DNA from: a virus
Direction: 5' to 3' (one strand)
DNA length: 64,000 bases
IMG/VR virus record: IMGVR_UViG_3300003324_000863
Span: 745-64,744 of that record
The stretch's first letter is position 1, and the number at the start of each line of letters is the position of its first letter. The position numbers were made by a program, and so were the translations under genes. Below the pieces are notes generated by a model. That model ran no database searches, was not told the DNA's origin, and worked only from the letters and a program-made list of their open reading frames with translations. Of this stretch, positions 31,458-39,827 are shown in pieces.

Positions 31458-33473
31458 CTGACGAGCTTCCGTGACCCCTCCACCCACTCCGTCCTCGCCG
31501 GCTCCCTCGACCTCACCGCCCTCGCCTCCCGCATCCGCACGACCAACCTCTCCCCCGGCGGGCACGGCGATGCCACGATCGAGTTCGAGGATGTGGCCCC
31601 CCTCTCGGTCCCATCCCCCGGTGACCTCCTCGTCATCTCCGACGAGCTGGGCCCCTACTGGACGGGCCGCGTCGAAGAGCCCACGGTTGCCTTCCGACCC
31701 GGTGGGGGGAAGGTCAGCATCCTGGCCCGGGGCATGGCGTCCTCAGCCGGGGACCAGATCGTCAACACGACCATTGCCTGGAACCCCTCGACGGGCCTCC
31801 CCTACCCCTACTTCCCCGCGGGCATGGCCTGTCGCGATGCCTTCATTGCCGTTATCCTGAACATCTGTCCCAACATCAGCTTCTCCGCGCCGGACTTCCA
31901 CGTCGGCGCTACCCTAGCCGGGGACTCGCAGCCGCTCTGGGGCCGCACGGGCCTCGAGTGCTTCAACGAGATCGCCACCCTGGGCTCATCGTATGGCCCG
32001 GCGGCCACCGGCGGCGAACAGGTCTACTGGCACGTCTACTGCGACGGCGCCCTCCGGCCCGGCAGCAGCACCACGTCGCTCCTCGAAGCCGTCTACTACG
32101 GCCAGGTCCCGGCCTACGAGATCGCCATGGCCGAGTGCGACGAGACCGAGATCAGCTGGCCGATGAAGTACGTGGCCAACCGGGTCCATGTCCAGTGGAA
32201 GGACGCCTCGGGGAGCGGGGGTATTGCGACGGCTACCGACCCCGTCTCCTTCTCCCAGCTCCGCATCTGGAAGGACCACTTCATCGACGGCTCCTCCCAT
32301 GTGACGACCCACTACGAAGCCTGGCTCATCGCCAACACCGTGCTGGCCCGCGTGAAGAACATTCGGGCGGTGGGCCACCAGATTCGGATCAAGTCGCCGG
32401 CCATGGTCACGGGCCTCGATGGCAACCCCTGTCCCCTGTGGCGGGTCCTGGCCGGGCGCATGATCCGCATCACCGGTCTCTCGGCCACCAATCCCACCTG
32501 CGACGCGGCCGGCAATACCTTCTTCATCCGTGAGACGGAGTGGGACGAGTACGAGCGCACCCTCACCCTCATCACCGAGGAAGTGGAGACCATCGCGTCG
32601 GTCGTCGGCCGCACGCTCCCCGCCCAGCTCGGGGCCCTCAACACCAGTAACCCCAGTGCTGCCCGTCCCGCGCTTCCCCGCAACGATCCTCCTGCTGCTG
32701 CCGGCAGTCCGAACTCTTCAACCGGGGGTGCTTTCCCCGCCTCGGTCAAGCCCGGCCATCTGAACGAGGTCGATCGCGGCGCGGCTGAGCGGGACATTGT
32801 GAACCCCCAGATCATCGCCAACGGCTTCGGCTCGCCGATTCCGACCGACAAGATCCTGGGCTGGCTCGCCATCTCCTTTGCCGGGTACCTGACCAAGGTC
32901 ACCATGGACGCGACCAAGGCTGCCGATCCGGCCCTCGTTGCCGCGGCCTCGGCCACCGTGGAGGTCTGGCGGGCGGACTGGAACGACGGCATCCTGGACT
33001 ATGACGGACGCACGGTCCTCCATACCCTGGACACCACGACCGGCTTCGACGAGTGGTCCCCGACCGATCCCGTCGAGCTCTACCGCAACTCCCGCCTCGG
33101 CTTCACGTACACGGCCGGGGACGCGGAGATCCTGGTCATCCCCTCGGTCTATACCCGGGATGCATCCCTGGTCGACCCGGGCGCCACGCCTGTCACCCCG
33201 ACCATCTCCAACGTCGCCCTCACCCCCGAATCAGCGGCGAGCGGTGGCGTGGGCTTCCTGGCCATCTGGGATACCGACGTCCTCTCGCGGGGCCAGATCA
33301 GCTGGGGTGTCTCCGACGTTCGGGAGAACTGGAAGGTCCAGCACACGGGCCTGATGAAGCACCACGAGGTCCACATCCCGGCCGTCGCCCCGGGCCAGGA
33401 GTTCCTGTTCGAGATCACCGCGACCTCCCAGGACGGGACCGACGGGACGAAGGCCGGGACCTTCCACAGCTAG
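31458..33473 (+). CDS. Large virion protein with C-terminal FN3-like domain, CTG start
   Basis: 671 residues. The only start giving a full N-terminus is CTG at 31458: AGGAGGACCAC lies 5 nt upstream and the frame reads LTSFRDPSTHSVLAGSLDLT through clean sequence; the next ATG (31734) and GTG (31593) lack ribosome sites. Beta-rich, with a TISNVALTPESAASGGVGFL domain that resembles the FN3-like N-terminal unit of purple acid phosphatases. Likely a structural protein downstream of the capsid; not recognised more closely. Confidence 0.7.
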   Translation: MTSFRDPSTHSVLAGSLDLTALASRIRTTNLSPGGHGDATIEFEDVAPLSVPSPGDLLVISDELGPYWTGRVEEPTVAFRPGGGKVSILARGMASSAGDQIVNTTIAWNPSTGLPYPYFPAGMACRDAFIAVILNICPNISFSAPDFHVGATLAGDSQPLWGRTGLECFNEIATLGSSYGPAATGGEQVYWHVYCDGALRPGSSTTSLLEAVYYGQVPAYEIAMAECDETEISWPMKYVANRVHVQWKDASGSGGIATATDPVSFSQLRIWKDHFIDGSSHVTTHYEAWLIANTVLARVKNIRAVGHQIRIKSPAMVTGLDGNPCPLWRVLAGRMIRITGLSATNPTCDAAGNTFFIRETEWDEYERTLTLITEEVETIASVVGRTLPAQLGALNTSNPSAARPALPRNDPPAAAGSPNSSTGGAFPASVKPGHLNEVDRGAAERDIVNPQIIANGFGSPIPTDKILGWLAISFAGYLTKVTMDATKAADPALVAAASATVEVWRADWNDGILDYDGRTVLHTLDTTTGFDEWSPTDPVELYRNSRLGFTYTAGDAEILVIPSVYTRDASLVDPGATPVTPTISNVALTPESAASGGVGFLAIWDTDVLSRGQISWGVSDVRENWKVQHTGLMKHHEVHIPAVAPGQEFLFEITATSQDGTDGTKAGTFHS

Positions 33474-33703
33474 AAGCAGTCGAGGAGCTTCTCGGCCGCC
33501 GCCCGGTACGCCAGGTCCACTGTCTCCTCGACCGAGAGGTCCAGGGCCCGGACCAGGTCCACCGTTGTGTGAATCGTGGGCCGCCGTCTCCCCGCTTCCA
33601 GCTCCCGGACCAGGGACTCGGAGACCGACGCGGCAACGGCGAGGTCCGCCTGCCCCCACTTCCTGGCCTTCCGTAGCTCCCTCATCTTGCGGCCAAAGCG
33701 CAC
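33470..33703 (-). CDS. XRE-family HTH regulator
   Basis: 77 residues from GTG 33701-33703, with GGAGGTGATC upstream. Cro/C1-type HTH: WGQADLAVAASVSESLVREL followed by EAGRRRPTIHTTVDLVRAL. The stop overlaps the plus-strand gene's stop (CTAG). A candidate repressor for the TTAAGC palindromes, though its location among structural genes is unusual; no direct evidence. Confidence 0.82.
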   Translation of the reverse strand: MRFGRKMRELRKARKWGQADLAVAASVSESLVRELEAGRRRPTIHTTVDLVRALDLSVEETVDLAYRAAAEKLLDCF

Positions 33704-34440
33704 TCGATCACCTCCTGGCAGAGATCGCTGGCCCGCTTGTAGTCCGGTTCCCCGGGGAGCGGTGAGCAGATGTACGCTTCCTTCAGGGCATCGAGGAGTC
33801 GTTCCGCTTCCGCGAACGCCCGCTCCTCGTCCCATTTCCCAGCCCGGATATCTCTCAACTCCTCCGCGTCTGCATGTCGGAAGACCTGGAGTTCCCCGTC
33901 GGTGAGGAACTCGACCCCCATCCGCAGGACTCGGATCGCGTGCATCATGTCCTTCCATGGGAACGGGGGCCAGGTGTCGTATCCACCACACGGAGGACAC
34001 GGGGCCTCTGCGCAACACCGATCGCAGCGCTGGAATGGCCGGTTCTTCATCCGCCGCAGGTGCCCGGTGGCCATGTCCTTGAACGCGCCGTAGACGTGCC
34101 GGCCCACGAAGACGTCCCGGTTCTTCCGGAGGAGATCCCCGGCATCCGTAGTCCGCACCGCGTACATCGGGACCCAGAGTACCTCGAGCACCGATGGGTT
34201 CCCTTTAAGCGCTAAACTGAAGAACTTCCGGCACTCATACACGACGATGTCGAACTCGCCCTCCTTGATCTCCTTTGTCCCTTCAGCTCCGTACCGCTCC
34301 AGCCCCGCGTAGTGCGAGAGGGGCGGCACGCAGATGGACAGAACGTCGAAGTCACTCGTCTCCGTCGCCAGGTTGTACGCCCGGCTCCCGCGTGGGCAGG
34401 AATAGATAGACCACTCTCCGAACCCCGGATCGTCGATCAT
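33682..34440 (-). CDS. RlaP-like nucleotidyltransferase
   Basis: 252 residues from ATG 34438-34440, with GGAGGGG upstream. CPRGSRAYNLATETSDFDVL is the GSRxYxLAT..SDxD motif of the RlaP branch of DNA polymerase beta-type nucleotidyltransferases, found in phages with RNA repair systems; EFDIVVYECRKFFSLALKGN is also typical. A Cys-rich insert (CDRCCAEAPCPPCGGYD) may bind zinc. No RNA ligase is nearby, so the partner and substrate are unknown. Confidence 0.85.
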   Translation of the reverse strand: MIDDPGFGEWSIYSCPRGSRAYNLATETSDFDVLSICVPPLSHYAGLERYGAEGTKEIKEGEFDIVVYECRKFFSLALKGNPSVLEVLWVPMYAVRTTDAGDLLRKNRDVFVGRHVYGAFKDMATGHLRRMKNRPFQRCDRCCAEAPCPPCGGYDTWPPFPWKDMMHAIRVLRMGVEFLTDGELQVFRHADAEELRDIRAGKWDEERAFAEAERLLDALKEAYICSPLPGEPDYKRASDLCQEVIECALAAR

Positions 34441-34628
34441 CGTCCCCTCCTTCTCGACGCATGCCCGGTGTGGTACGCCGAGCAGAAGGCGCACTTGTAC
34501 ACCGACATCACGTCGTTCTTCCCCCGGTCCCGATTGAGCGCACGGGCGTGCAGGTATGCTGAGGTTGCGCTCGGGTGCTTGAACTTCCCTTCGCAGGACT
34601 TGCGTCGGACATGCCGCTTGGATGCCAC
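34437..34628 (-). CDS. Small basic zinc-finger-like protein
   Basis: 63 residues, strongly basic (MASKRHVRRKSCEGKFKHPS). CEGKF, then YKCAFCSAYHTGH, gives a treble-clef-like C/H pattern. The stop overlaps the nucleotidyltransferase ATG (ATGA). Probably nucleic-acid-binding; function unknown. Confidence 0.65.
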   Translation of the reverse strand: MASKRHVRRKSCEGKFKHPSATSAYLHARALNRDRGKNDVMSVYKCAFCSAYHTGHASRRRGR

Positions 34629-34667
34629 ATCTCCCCTCCTATCCCTTCTACCCCTTCAGACACGAGG

Positions 34668-34759
34668 ACGGCCCCGTCACACGGTGTTAAGCCGCATGCC
34701 GGGGCCGTTGCCCTGGGGAAGGGGGAACCCAAGGCGTGGTCGGAGGACACTTACATTAT
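34668..34759 (-). promoter_or_regulatory. TATAAT promoter and stem-loop leader
   Basis: Minus-strand TATAAT at 34754-34759 with no strong -35, then a 125-nt leader with ACGGCCCC ... GGGGCCGT stem (34668-34708) before the ATG at 34628. Another small stem (GGCGC ... GCGCC, about 34787-34803) ends the gene before it. Otherwise 34629-34802 holds no gene. Confidence 0.55.
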
Positions 34760-34802
34760 AACAGTCTGTTTCGCATCGTTGCACTCGGCGCGCGAAGCGC
34801 CG

Positions 34803-35168
34803 TTAGAAGGTGAACACCATGAACTCGATGTCCGTAGTCTCGGGCGTGATCGTGATCTTGCCGGTCTCCGTATCCACCCACCCATCGGTCGAGGAGAAGT
34901 AGAAGCCGGCCGTCTCCCCCGCACCGATCGAGTAGTCCGTGATGTCGCCCGTGCGGTTATACGGCGTGTCCACCACACTCGAGATCGTGACGGTATGGGC
35001 GCCCGCGTCCGTGTTCCGCATCAGGACCAGGTACCGGGTTGCCCCAGAGACCGCGATGGTATTCCCCGACGCATCGCCCGTCGTCCAGGCGAGATCGAGC
35101 GAGTTGGCTGCGACAGGCAGGGCAGGATACGGACCGATCTTCGTGACCGGAGTCAGCGCAGTGGCCAT
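34803..35168 (-). CDS. Small head/tail decoration-like protein
   Basis: 121 residues (MATALTPVTKIGPYPALPVA). Regular beta strands, SVVDTPYNRTGDITDYSIGA and GWVDTETGKITITPETTDIE; of the type often placed next to tail tube genes. The start overlaps the end of the upstream gene by 16 nt. Confidence 0.6.
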   Translation of the reverse strand: MATALTPVTKIGPYPALPVAANSLDLAWTTGDASGNTIAVSGATRYLVLMRNTDAGAHTVTISSVVDTPYNRTGDITDYSIGAGETAGFYFSSTDGWVDTETGKITITPETTDIEFMVFTF

Positions 35169-35422
35169 GCAGGCTTCTCCTCAACAACAGGTACAGGTTC
35201 GGTATCCTCGGTCACCTTCTTCGCCCAGCCCTTCGTCGAGGGAGGCGCCACCGCTTCCGGCTCGGGCTCCTCATGTTCCCCGGCGACCTCCCAGTCCTCG
35301 CGGTCCCGGACCTCGTCCTCGGGCATGATGCAGTCCTCGCCCTCCGCGACGATCCCGCCCCACGGCAGGACAACCGGGCCGTAGCCCTTCTTCCTTCGCG
35401 CCCACGTCAGTCCAGATTCCAT
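35153..35422 (-). CDS. Small acidic hypothetical protein
   Basis: 89 residues (MESGLTWARRKKGYGPVVLP), basic start and a Glu/Pro-rich disordered middle (EHEEPEPEAVAPPSTKGWAK). Possibly a structural accessory or assembly protein. Confidence 0.55.
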   Translation of the reverse strand: MESGLTWARRKKGYGPVVLPWGGIVAEGEDCIMPEDEVRDREDWEVAGEHEEPEPEAVAPPSTKGWAKKVTEDTEPVPVVEEKPAWPLR

Positions 35423-35880
35423 TACTCTGTCACCTCGTACGCTGCGTCCGGCATGATCACCGGCATCACCACGTACCTGACCATGAGGGTCGACCGGCCC
35501 ACGCTTGCATCCGTTCCCACGGTCACCACCGTTGCCGTCACCACCCCGCCGTTCGGGTAGTAGCCCGGGGACGCACTCGTGGGATCCATCGTCCCGATGC
35601 CCTGTGCTATGCCGATGCTCTCCCCCTTGGCTGGGACGGTCTTCACATCCACCCCGTCCATGAACAGACTGGCATCAGACTCGTCGCCGCAGTCCAGGGT
35701 GGCTGAGGTCCCCGCGCCCCACAACTCGCGGTTCGCCCACCGGACATCCAGGAGCTGGCTATTCGGAGGGAGCGGCACGCTCGCGGTATACGTCCCGGCC
35801 GCGCCCTGCTCGGTGAAGTTGCAGACGGCGGTGATGACCTCCGCCGCCCACTCGCTCGCCAGTGCTTGTACGTTCGTCAT
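35422..35880 (-). CDS. Virion structural protein (probable)
   Basis: 152 residues: helical start (MTNVQALASEWAAEVITAVC) then beta sandwich (AGTYTASVPLPPNSQLLDVR ... GRSTLMVRYVVMPVIM). The 'lasting of T-rich beta' composition suggests a head-decoration or head-tail protein; no closer family. Confidence 0.6.
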   Translation of the reverse strand: MTNVQALASEWAAEVITAVCNFTEQGAAGTYTASVPLPPNSQLLDVRWANRELWGAGTSATLDCGDESDASLFMDGVDVKTVPAKGESIGIAQGIGTMDPTSASPGYYPNGGVVTATVVTVGTDASVGRSTLMVRYVVMPVIMPDAAYEVTE

Positions 35881-35889
35881 GCCCGCTCC

Positions 35890-36105
35890 TTAGCTTGCCG
35901 CCAGGATACCCGCGGTCTCCAGCGCATCCAAGATCGCCGCGATCGCTGTTCGTGCTTGGCTATCCGTGGTGGCCCCGCCGGTCGGGTCCGCGATATGGGC
36001 CGCCTGGGTCATGAAGACGTCGACCGTCGGGTCCTCGAAGATGTCGATCGTGGCTTCCGCGTCCAGCGTCCGCTTGTTTAGGGGCTTATTCTGGGAAACG
36101 CTCAT
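35890..36105 (-). CDS. Small virion-associated hypothetical protein
   Basis: 71 residues (MSVSQNKPLNKRTLDAEATI), ending in a helical Ala-rich segment (ARTAIAAILDALETAGILAA) common in small phage head proteins. Function unknown. 36106-36181 upstream holds no gene. Confidence 0.55.
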   Translation of the reverse strand: MSVSQNKPLNKRTLDAEATIDIFEDPTVDVFMTQAAHIADPTGGATTDSQARTAIAAILDALETAGILAAS

Positions 36106-36181
36106 ATCTCGTCCTGCTCCTTACACGTAGGCTAGGCTACATCATCCGTCGTGAACATTGGCGATATGTTCGCTGACCCTA

Positions 36182-37174
36182 TCACACGTAAGCAGACGCG
36201 GTTGCGTTCTGGCTCTCGATCTCGCAGATATGGGTATTCGTTCCCTTGAGTGCCTGGCCCTTGGCCTGGATCATGAACGCCTTGGCATTCGCGTCGTAGG
36301 TCGGCTTCGCATCGCTCATGACGATGTTGTAGAGCTTGATCTGCGTGTAGTGATCCGGGCTCCCGCCGAGGTCGAACTTCAGCTGCAGGCTCGTGAGGAT
36401 ACTCGGCGCGGCGACCGGAGCCGTGGCGCCCGAGCTGCCGAAGAACACTTTCCGATAGAGCGCGTTGTCCGGCACGAACACCGTGAAGTCCAGCGTGAAC
36501 TCTCGGGCGGTGGGGAAGATCACGGCCGGGCTGATCCCACAGAACGTGTAGATCTGCTCGCCCGTATTCTTCATGTCGATCGAGACCTGGGTCACATCGC
36601 ACGGCGCCACGTCCACGCCGACGAGGGTCAGCGTGCCATCCGCGTAGATCGCCGGGCGGTCCGTCTCGAAGGTCACCGTCGCGCCCGATCCCTGGGCCAC
36701 CGCACCCGTCCCCTTGGCCACCACATCCAGCGTGGTCAGGTTCCCGGCCACGGCCTTCAGGGTGAGCTGGTCGACGAGACAGTCCTTGATCCGGTCGACC
36801 TCCAGGCCGTTCCCCATCGAGTGCTCGAAGGAGACGATGGGCAGGGAGGTCAGGGCGCCGGACAGCTCGTTGAAGCTATGCTTGTAGGGATCGGCGCCAC
36901 CTGTGACCGTGTCCGCGCCGCCGAGGAAGTAGTTCAGCAGTGCGGTCGAGGCGTCCGGGTAGAGCCAGGTGGTGTAGGCGATGTCGTGCCAGGTCGCCAG
37001 CTTGAGGCCAATCGTGGCATCCCTCGAGCTGCCGTCGTGGTAGTAGCCCATCCGCATGGCCTCAGACGCCTCGCGGACAGCACTCCACCTCGAGAACCGG
37101 GTCGGGGCAACGGCGGTCCCGGCAACGGACTGCTTCCCGAAGCCGATATACGCCAGGGCTGGCTGGTGGGCCAT
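36182..37174 (-). CDS. Major tail tube protein
   Basis: 330 residues (MAHQPALAYIGFGKQSVAGT). The opening, with GFGKQS..GTAV, ALLNYFLGG and repeated strands (SLPIVSFEHSMGNGLEVDRI, EFTLDFTVFVPDNALYRKVF), fits phage tail tube proteins of the lambda/Gp9 type. It assembles the non-contractile tail tube. It has its own long leader (37175-37340). Confidence 0.78.
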   Translation of the reverse strand: MAHQPALAYIGFGKQSVAGTAVAPTRFSRWSAVREASEAMRMGYYHDGSSRDATIGLKLATWHDIAYTTWLYPDASTALLNYFLGGADTVTGGADPYKHSFNELSGALTSLPIVSFEHSMGNGLEVDRIKDCLVDQLTLKAVAGNLTTLDVVAKGTGAVAQGSGATVTFETDRPAIYADGTLTLVGVDVAPCDVTQVSIDMKNTGEQIYTFCGISPAVIFPTAREFTLDFTVFVPDNALYRKVFFGSSGATAPVAAPSILTSLQLKFDLGGSPDHYTQIKLYNIVMSDAKPTYDANAKAFMIQAKGQALKGTNTHICEIESQNATASAYV

Positions 37175-37185
37175 GTCTCACTCCA

Positions 37186-37220
37186 TAACGAAAGGCACCC
37201 GAACACGAGATCCAGGTGCC
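37186..37220 (-). terminator. Stem-loop with T-tract in the tail tube leader
   Basis: GGCACC ... GGTGCC stem with TTTCGTT after it, 12 nt before the tail tube ATG. A further stem CCCGTGC ... GCACGGG lies about 37250-37291, and a TAGAAT -10-like box near 37320. Nothing else in 37175-37340. Confidence 0.6.
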
Positions 37221-37340
37221 CTCCGCCCCGGGTGGGCTTAGCTATGGAGTCCCGTGCATACGAGTGCCTAGCGCGAACTCTCCTAAGCACGGGAGGACAG
37301 ATTCAGTTATCCCTTAATTCTACCATTCGCAAGCTCAGCT

Positions 37341-37583
37341 CTACGAGCAGCAGCCATTGGGGGCCGGGACCGTGTACCCTGCCATCAGGTGGCTCACGTC
37401 CTGGTCCAGGACCCAGTCCTCCCGGTCGATCGCTTCTTGCAGCGGGAGGTAGTAGACCCCGCCCTCGGGGATCGTCGCCCGGGCCTCGGGCATGTACGCC
37501 GCTCCCCAACCTGTCGCTCGCCGTACCCGGACCCGACCGGGGAGCTTGCTGATCTGCTCAAGGAACGGGTTCACCTCAGACAT
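37341..37583 (-). CDS. Tail-completion-region hypothetical protein
   Basis: 80 residues (MSEVNPFLEQISKLPGRVRV), with YMPEARATIPEGGVYYLPLQ. Overlaps the start of the previous gene by 8 nt. Position between tail terminator and tail tube suggests a tail assembly role. Not recognised. Confidence 0.6.
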   Translation of the reverse strand: MSEVNPFLEQISKLPGRVRVRRATGWGAAYMPEARATIPEGGVYYLPLQEAIDREDWVLDQDVSHLMAGYTVPAPNGCCS

Positions 37584-38055
37584 CCCGGACCTCGCGGATC
37601 CAGTCCCAGATCGTGGCGTGGCGGAACACCGAGGGGATGGACGCCGTGGTCTCCGAGTGGCTAGCCTTCCGGTCGATCCGCTCGGCGTGCAGCAGCAGGA
37701 ACCCCGGGGGGATATCTGCCCGCCCCGACAGCCGGTAGTCCGAGGACAGGACCTCCTTCACCCGGAGCACCAGCTGCTCGAACGCCTTGTGCCCATCACC
37801 ATTGTCGAAGCTGAAGATGTGGATCTCCAGGGGCCAGTCCACCTGCTTGTATCCGCCGAGGCTCGCCCCCTGCCCGAAGCCCCCCGCGAGCCGCGTCTCC
37901 TGCACGTTCACGTTGTCCGGGACCTTGAGCCGGATTGCGGGGCACTCGTGGAGCTCGGGCTCGGGCTTGTCCTCTTCCCAGATCGACACGGTCTTGGCCA
38001 CCGCGTGCTGGTTCAGGAGCCACTCCACCGCCTCCATGACGGACAGCTCGCTCAT
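37576..38055 (-). CDS. Tail terminator protein (probable)
   Basis: 159 residues. Pattern of tail terminators (gpU-like): beta-alpha-beta with NVQETRLAGGF, DWPLEIHIFSFDNGDGHKAF and a helical EQLVLRVKEVL. Position directly before the tail tube gene supports it. It would cap the tail and join it to the head. Confidence 0.6.
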   Translation of the reverse strand: MSELSVMEAVEWLLNQHAVAKTVSIWEEDKPEPELHECPAIRLKVPDNVNVQETRLAGGFGQGASLGGYKQVDWPLEIHIFSFDNGDGHKAFEQLVLRVKEVLSSDYRLSGRADIPPGFLLLHAERIDRKASHSETTASIPSVFRHATIWDWIREVRDV

Positions 38056-38198
38056 ATGACCGCATAGTCCGACCGCAGACGACGGTTCGGATCCTGGAGC
38101 ACGAGGATCGTAATGAACTGCTCGGCCATCTCGCGGGTATTGAACTCCCCGAGAATCTCATAGGAGTACTGATCACGGACCTTATAGGTCTTAGACAT
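38052..38198 (-). CDS. Small hypothetical protein in the head-tail cluster
   Basis: 48 residues from ATG 38196-38198: MSKTYKVRDQYSYEILGEFN, ending RRLRSDYAVI. Overlaps both neighbours (ATGA with the tail terminator start, 8 nt with the previous gene), which supports it as a real small gene. Confidence 0.6.
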   Translation of the reverse strand: MSKTYKVRDQYSYEILGEFNTREMAEQFITILVLQDPNRRLRSDYAVI

Positions 38199-38766
38199 CC
38201 GCCAACCTCGCAAAGATATCTCGGACGAGCCGCTCGGGATGGATCATGGCCGGGTTGTCCCGGATCATGTTCCGTACCCGCTCGGCTGCTGGATAGGCAA
38301 AGTCATTGGGCTTCACATTCCCCCGAACGATCTCTCGTGCAAAGTGCTTCTGCCCATCCCGGCCGTAGAACATCAGACGGTTCCGTCCCTGCGGATCGAC
38401 CAGGGTATGTGGCCTGACGGGTCCGGGCCGCAGGGGACTCCCCGATGTCATCATGACCGTTCGCGCATACTTCGGTCGGATGATCGTACCACCCTTCGTC
38501 CCTTTCAGGATCCACTCGATCAACGGCTCTGGGAGATCCGCGTAGACCTCGATGACCGCGTGGTCCAGGTCGTTCCAGGTCACCCGCGCCCGGATCGCCC
38601 GCTTCACCTGGCCGGCCACCGCCTGCTTCCGAGGATCGCCGCCGGTGTACTCGGGCGCCTCCTGGACCGCGATCTCCCGGGCCCGCTCCGTCACCGAACC
38701 CACCACACCCTCATCGAACACCCCGCCGGGCGTCGAGGTCTGCGTCAACGTTGCTGTTAGCGTCAT
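38191..38766 (-). CDS. Head-tail joining / tail component
   Basis: 191 residues from ATG 38764-38766 (MTLTATLTQTSTPGGVFDEG). The GYKVxR-like HK97 gp10/minor-tail pattern is seen in ARVTWNDLDHAVIEVYADLP and PLIEWILKGTKGGTIIRPKY. Order (connector, this, tail terminator, tail tube) matches siphovirus head-tail joining genes. ATGA overlap with the upstream gene. Confidence 0.6.
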   Translation of the reverse strand: MTLTATLTQTSTPGGVFDEGVVGSVTERAREIAVQEAPEYTGGDPRKQAVAGQVKRAIRARVTWNDLDHAVIEVYADLPEPLIEWILKGTKGGTIIRPKYARTVMMTSGSPLRPGPVRPHTLVDPQGRNRLMFYGRDGQKHFAREIVRGNVKPNDFAYPAAERVRNMIRDNPAMIHPERLVRDIFARLADV

Positions 38767-39620
38767 GGGGTCAGGATGTAGCCGTGCTCTTGCAGCAGGT
38801 TCACGGCTCGCTTGAAGTAGTTGACGGGGCGCTCGATCTGGTCCCCGCCCATGAGGTCCAGGCTCGCGATGGTCAGCGTCTGCCGCGTGTGGCTCTGCGC
38901 AATGTCCCAGCACAGCCAGACCGCGGCCCGCCACACCGTTCGGGGAATCTCCGTCACTCGGATCCCGGCCGCATGGTTCCCCGCGAACTGCTCCGCGAAG
39001 GTCAGGGTCTTGGTTCCCGCGTTCACTGCCGTGACCGTCATCCCCTCGGCCAGGTCGTCCATGACCTCGACCACGTCGCCCACGAGGAACCCGGTCACGT
39101 CATCCACCACTGCCGTGCTCGCTCCCGACGAGACGGGATTGGTGAGCAGGGTGTTGGGGAACCCATTCACATACGTGGCCGTGATCCGCATCGCCTGACT
39201 CCGCATGTACTCCCACATGCCGGTGACAATGATGTCCCGCCCGTCGATGTAGACATAGTCAATCGGGATGATGTTCACCTGCGTCGGCGCCGCTACCGGG
39301 TTGTAGGTCATCTGCGTCACGGACCGGACGGGTCGGTAGTTGCTGATGAACACGAGCTGGCCCAGCTTGTCCACCATGACCTGGTCCCGATCGGTGGTAA
39401 TCGACGACTCGGTATCCTCGGTCGCGCGGAGGACGTACTTCTTCCGACTCGTATACACGTACTTCCCGCAGATATCGTCGACCAGGTCCGTCACCTCCCG
39501 GCACAGCTTCACCAGCTTCTGGTCGGGGGAGAGCTGCGACTCGGGGTACAGGCCGGAGAAGTCTACCCCGCCCGACTCGGCCAGCAGCTCTGCGGGGAGG
39601 ATGTACGGCACGCTAGACAT
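38763..39620 (-). CDS. Head-tail connector (adaptor) protein
   Basis: 285 residues. Starts MSSVPYILPAELLAESGGVD, with DLVDDICGKYVYTSRKKYVL and a helical C-terminus (NYFKRAVNLLQEHGYIL), as in gp6/HK97-type adaptors. Region YVNGFPNTLLTNPVSSGAST is an inserted beta part. It would sit under the portal ring. Confidence 0.7.
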   Translation of the reverse strand: MSSVPYILPAELLAESGGVDFSGLYPESQLSPDQKLVKLCREVTDLVDDICGKYVYTSRKKYVLRATEDTESSITTDRDQVMVDKLGQLVFISNYRPVRSVTQMTYNPVAAPTQVNIIPIDYVYIDGRDIIVTGMWEYMRSQAMRITATYVNGFPNTLLTNPVSSGASTAVVDDVTGFLVGDVVEVMDDLAEGMTVTAVNAGTKTLTFAEQFAGNHAAGIRVTEIPRTVWRAAVWLCWDIAQSHTRQTLTIASLDLMGGDQIERPVNYFKRAVNLLQEHGYILTP

Positions 39621-39825
39621 TGCTCATTCCTTCGAGGTACGGCTGGAAGTCTTCAGGCCCGAGATCGAGGTTCAGCACCTGGTGCCGGACGATGAAGTTC
39701 TCGATGCACGGCGTGCTGCAGTACCAGAACCGGTACTCGACCGGCGAGTCCGAGTCTGTCCGCAGCACGAAGCTCACGGTCCCATCCTTAGGCACGAGCC
39801 GCCGGCACGATTCACACTGGACCAT
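39613..39825 (-). CDS. Small zinc-binding-like protein
   Basis: 70 residues from ATG 39823-39825 (MVQCESCRRLVPKDGTVSFV): CESC and YCSTPC form a treble-clef-like zinc site. Overlaps the connector start by 8 nt. Often seen as accessory genes between structural genes; function unknown. Confidence 0.62.
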   Translation of the reverse strand: MVQCESCRRLVPKDGTVSFVLRTDSDSPVEYRFWYCSTPCIENFIVRHQVLNLDLGPEDFQPYLEGMSNV

Positions 39826-39827
39826 GC

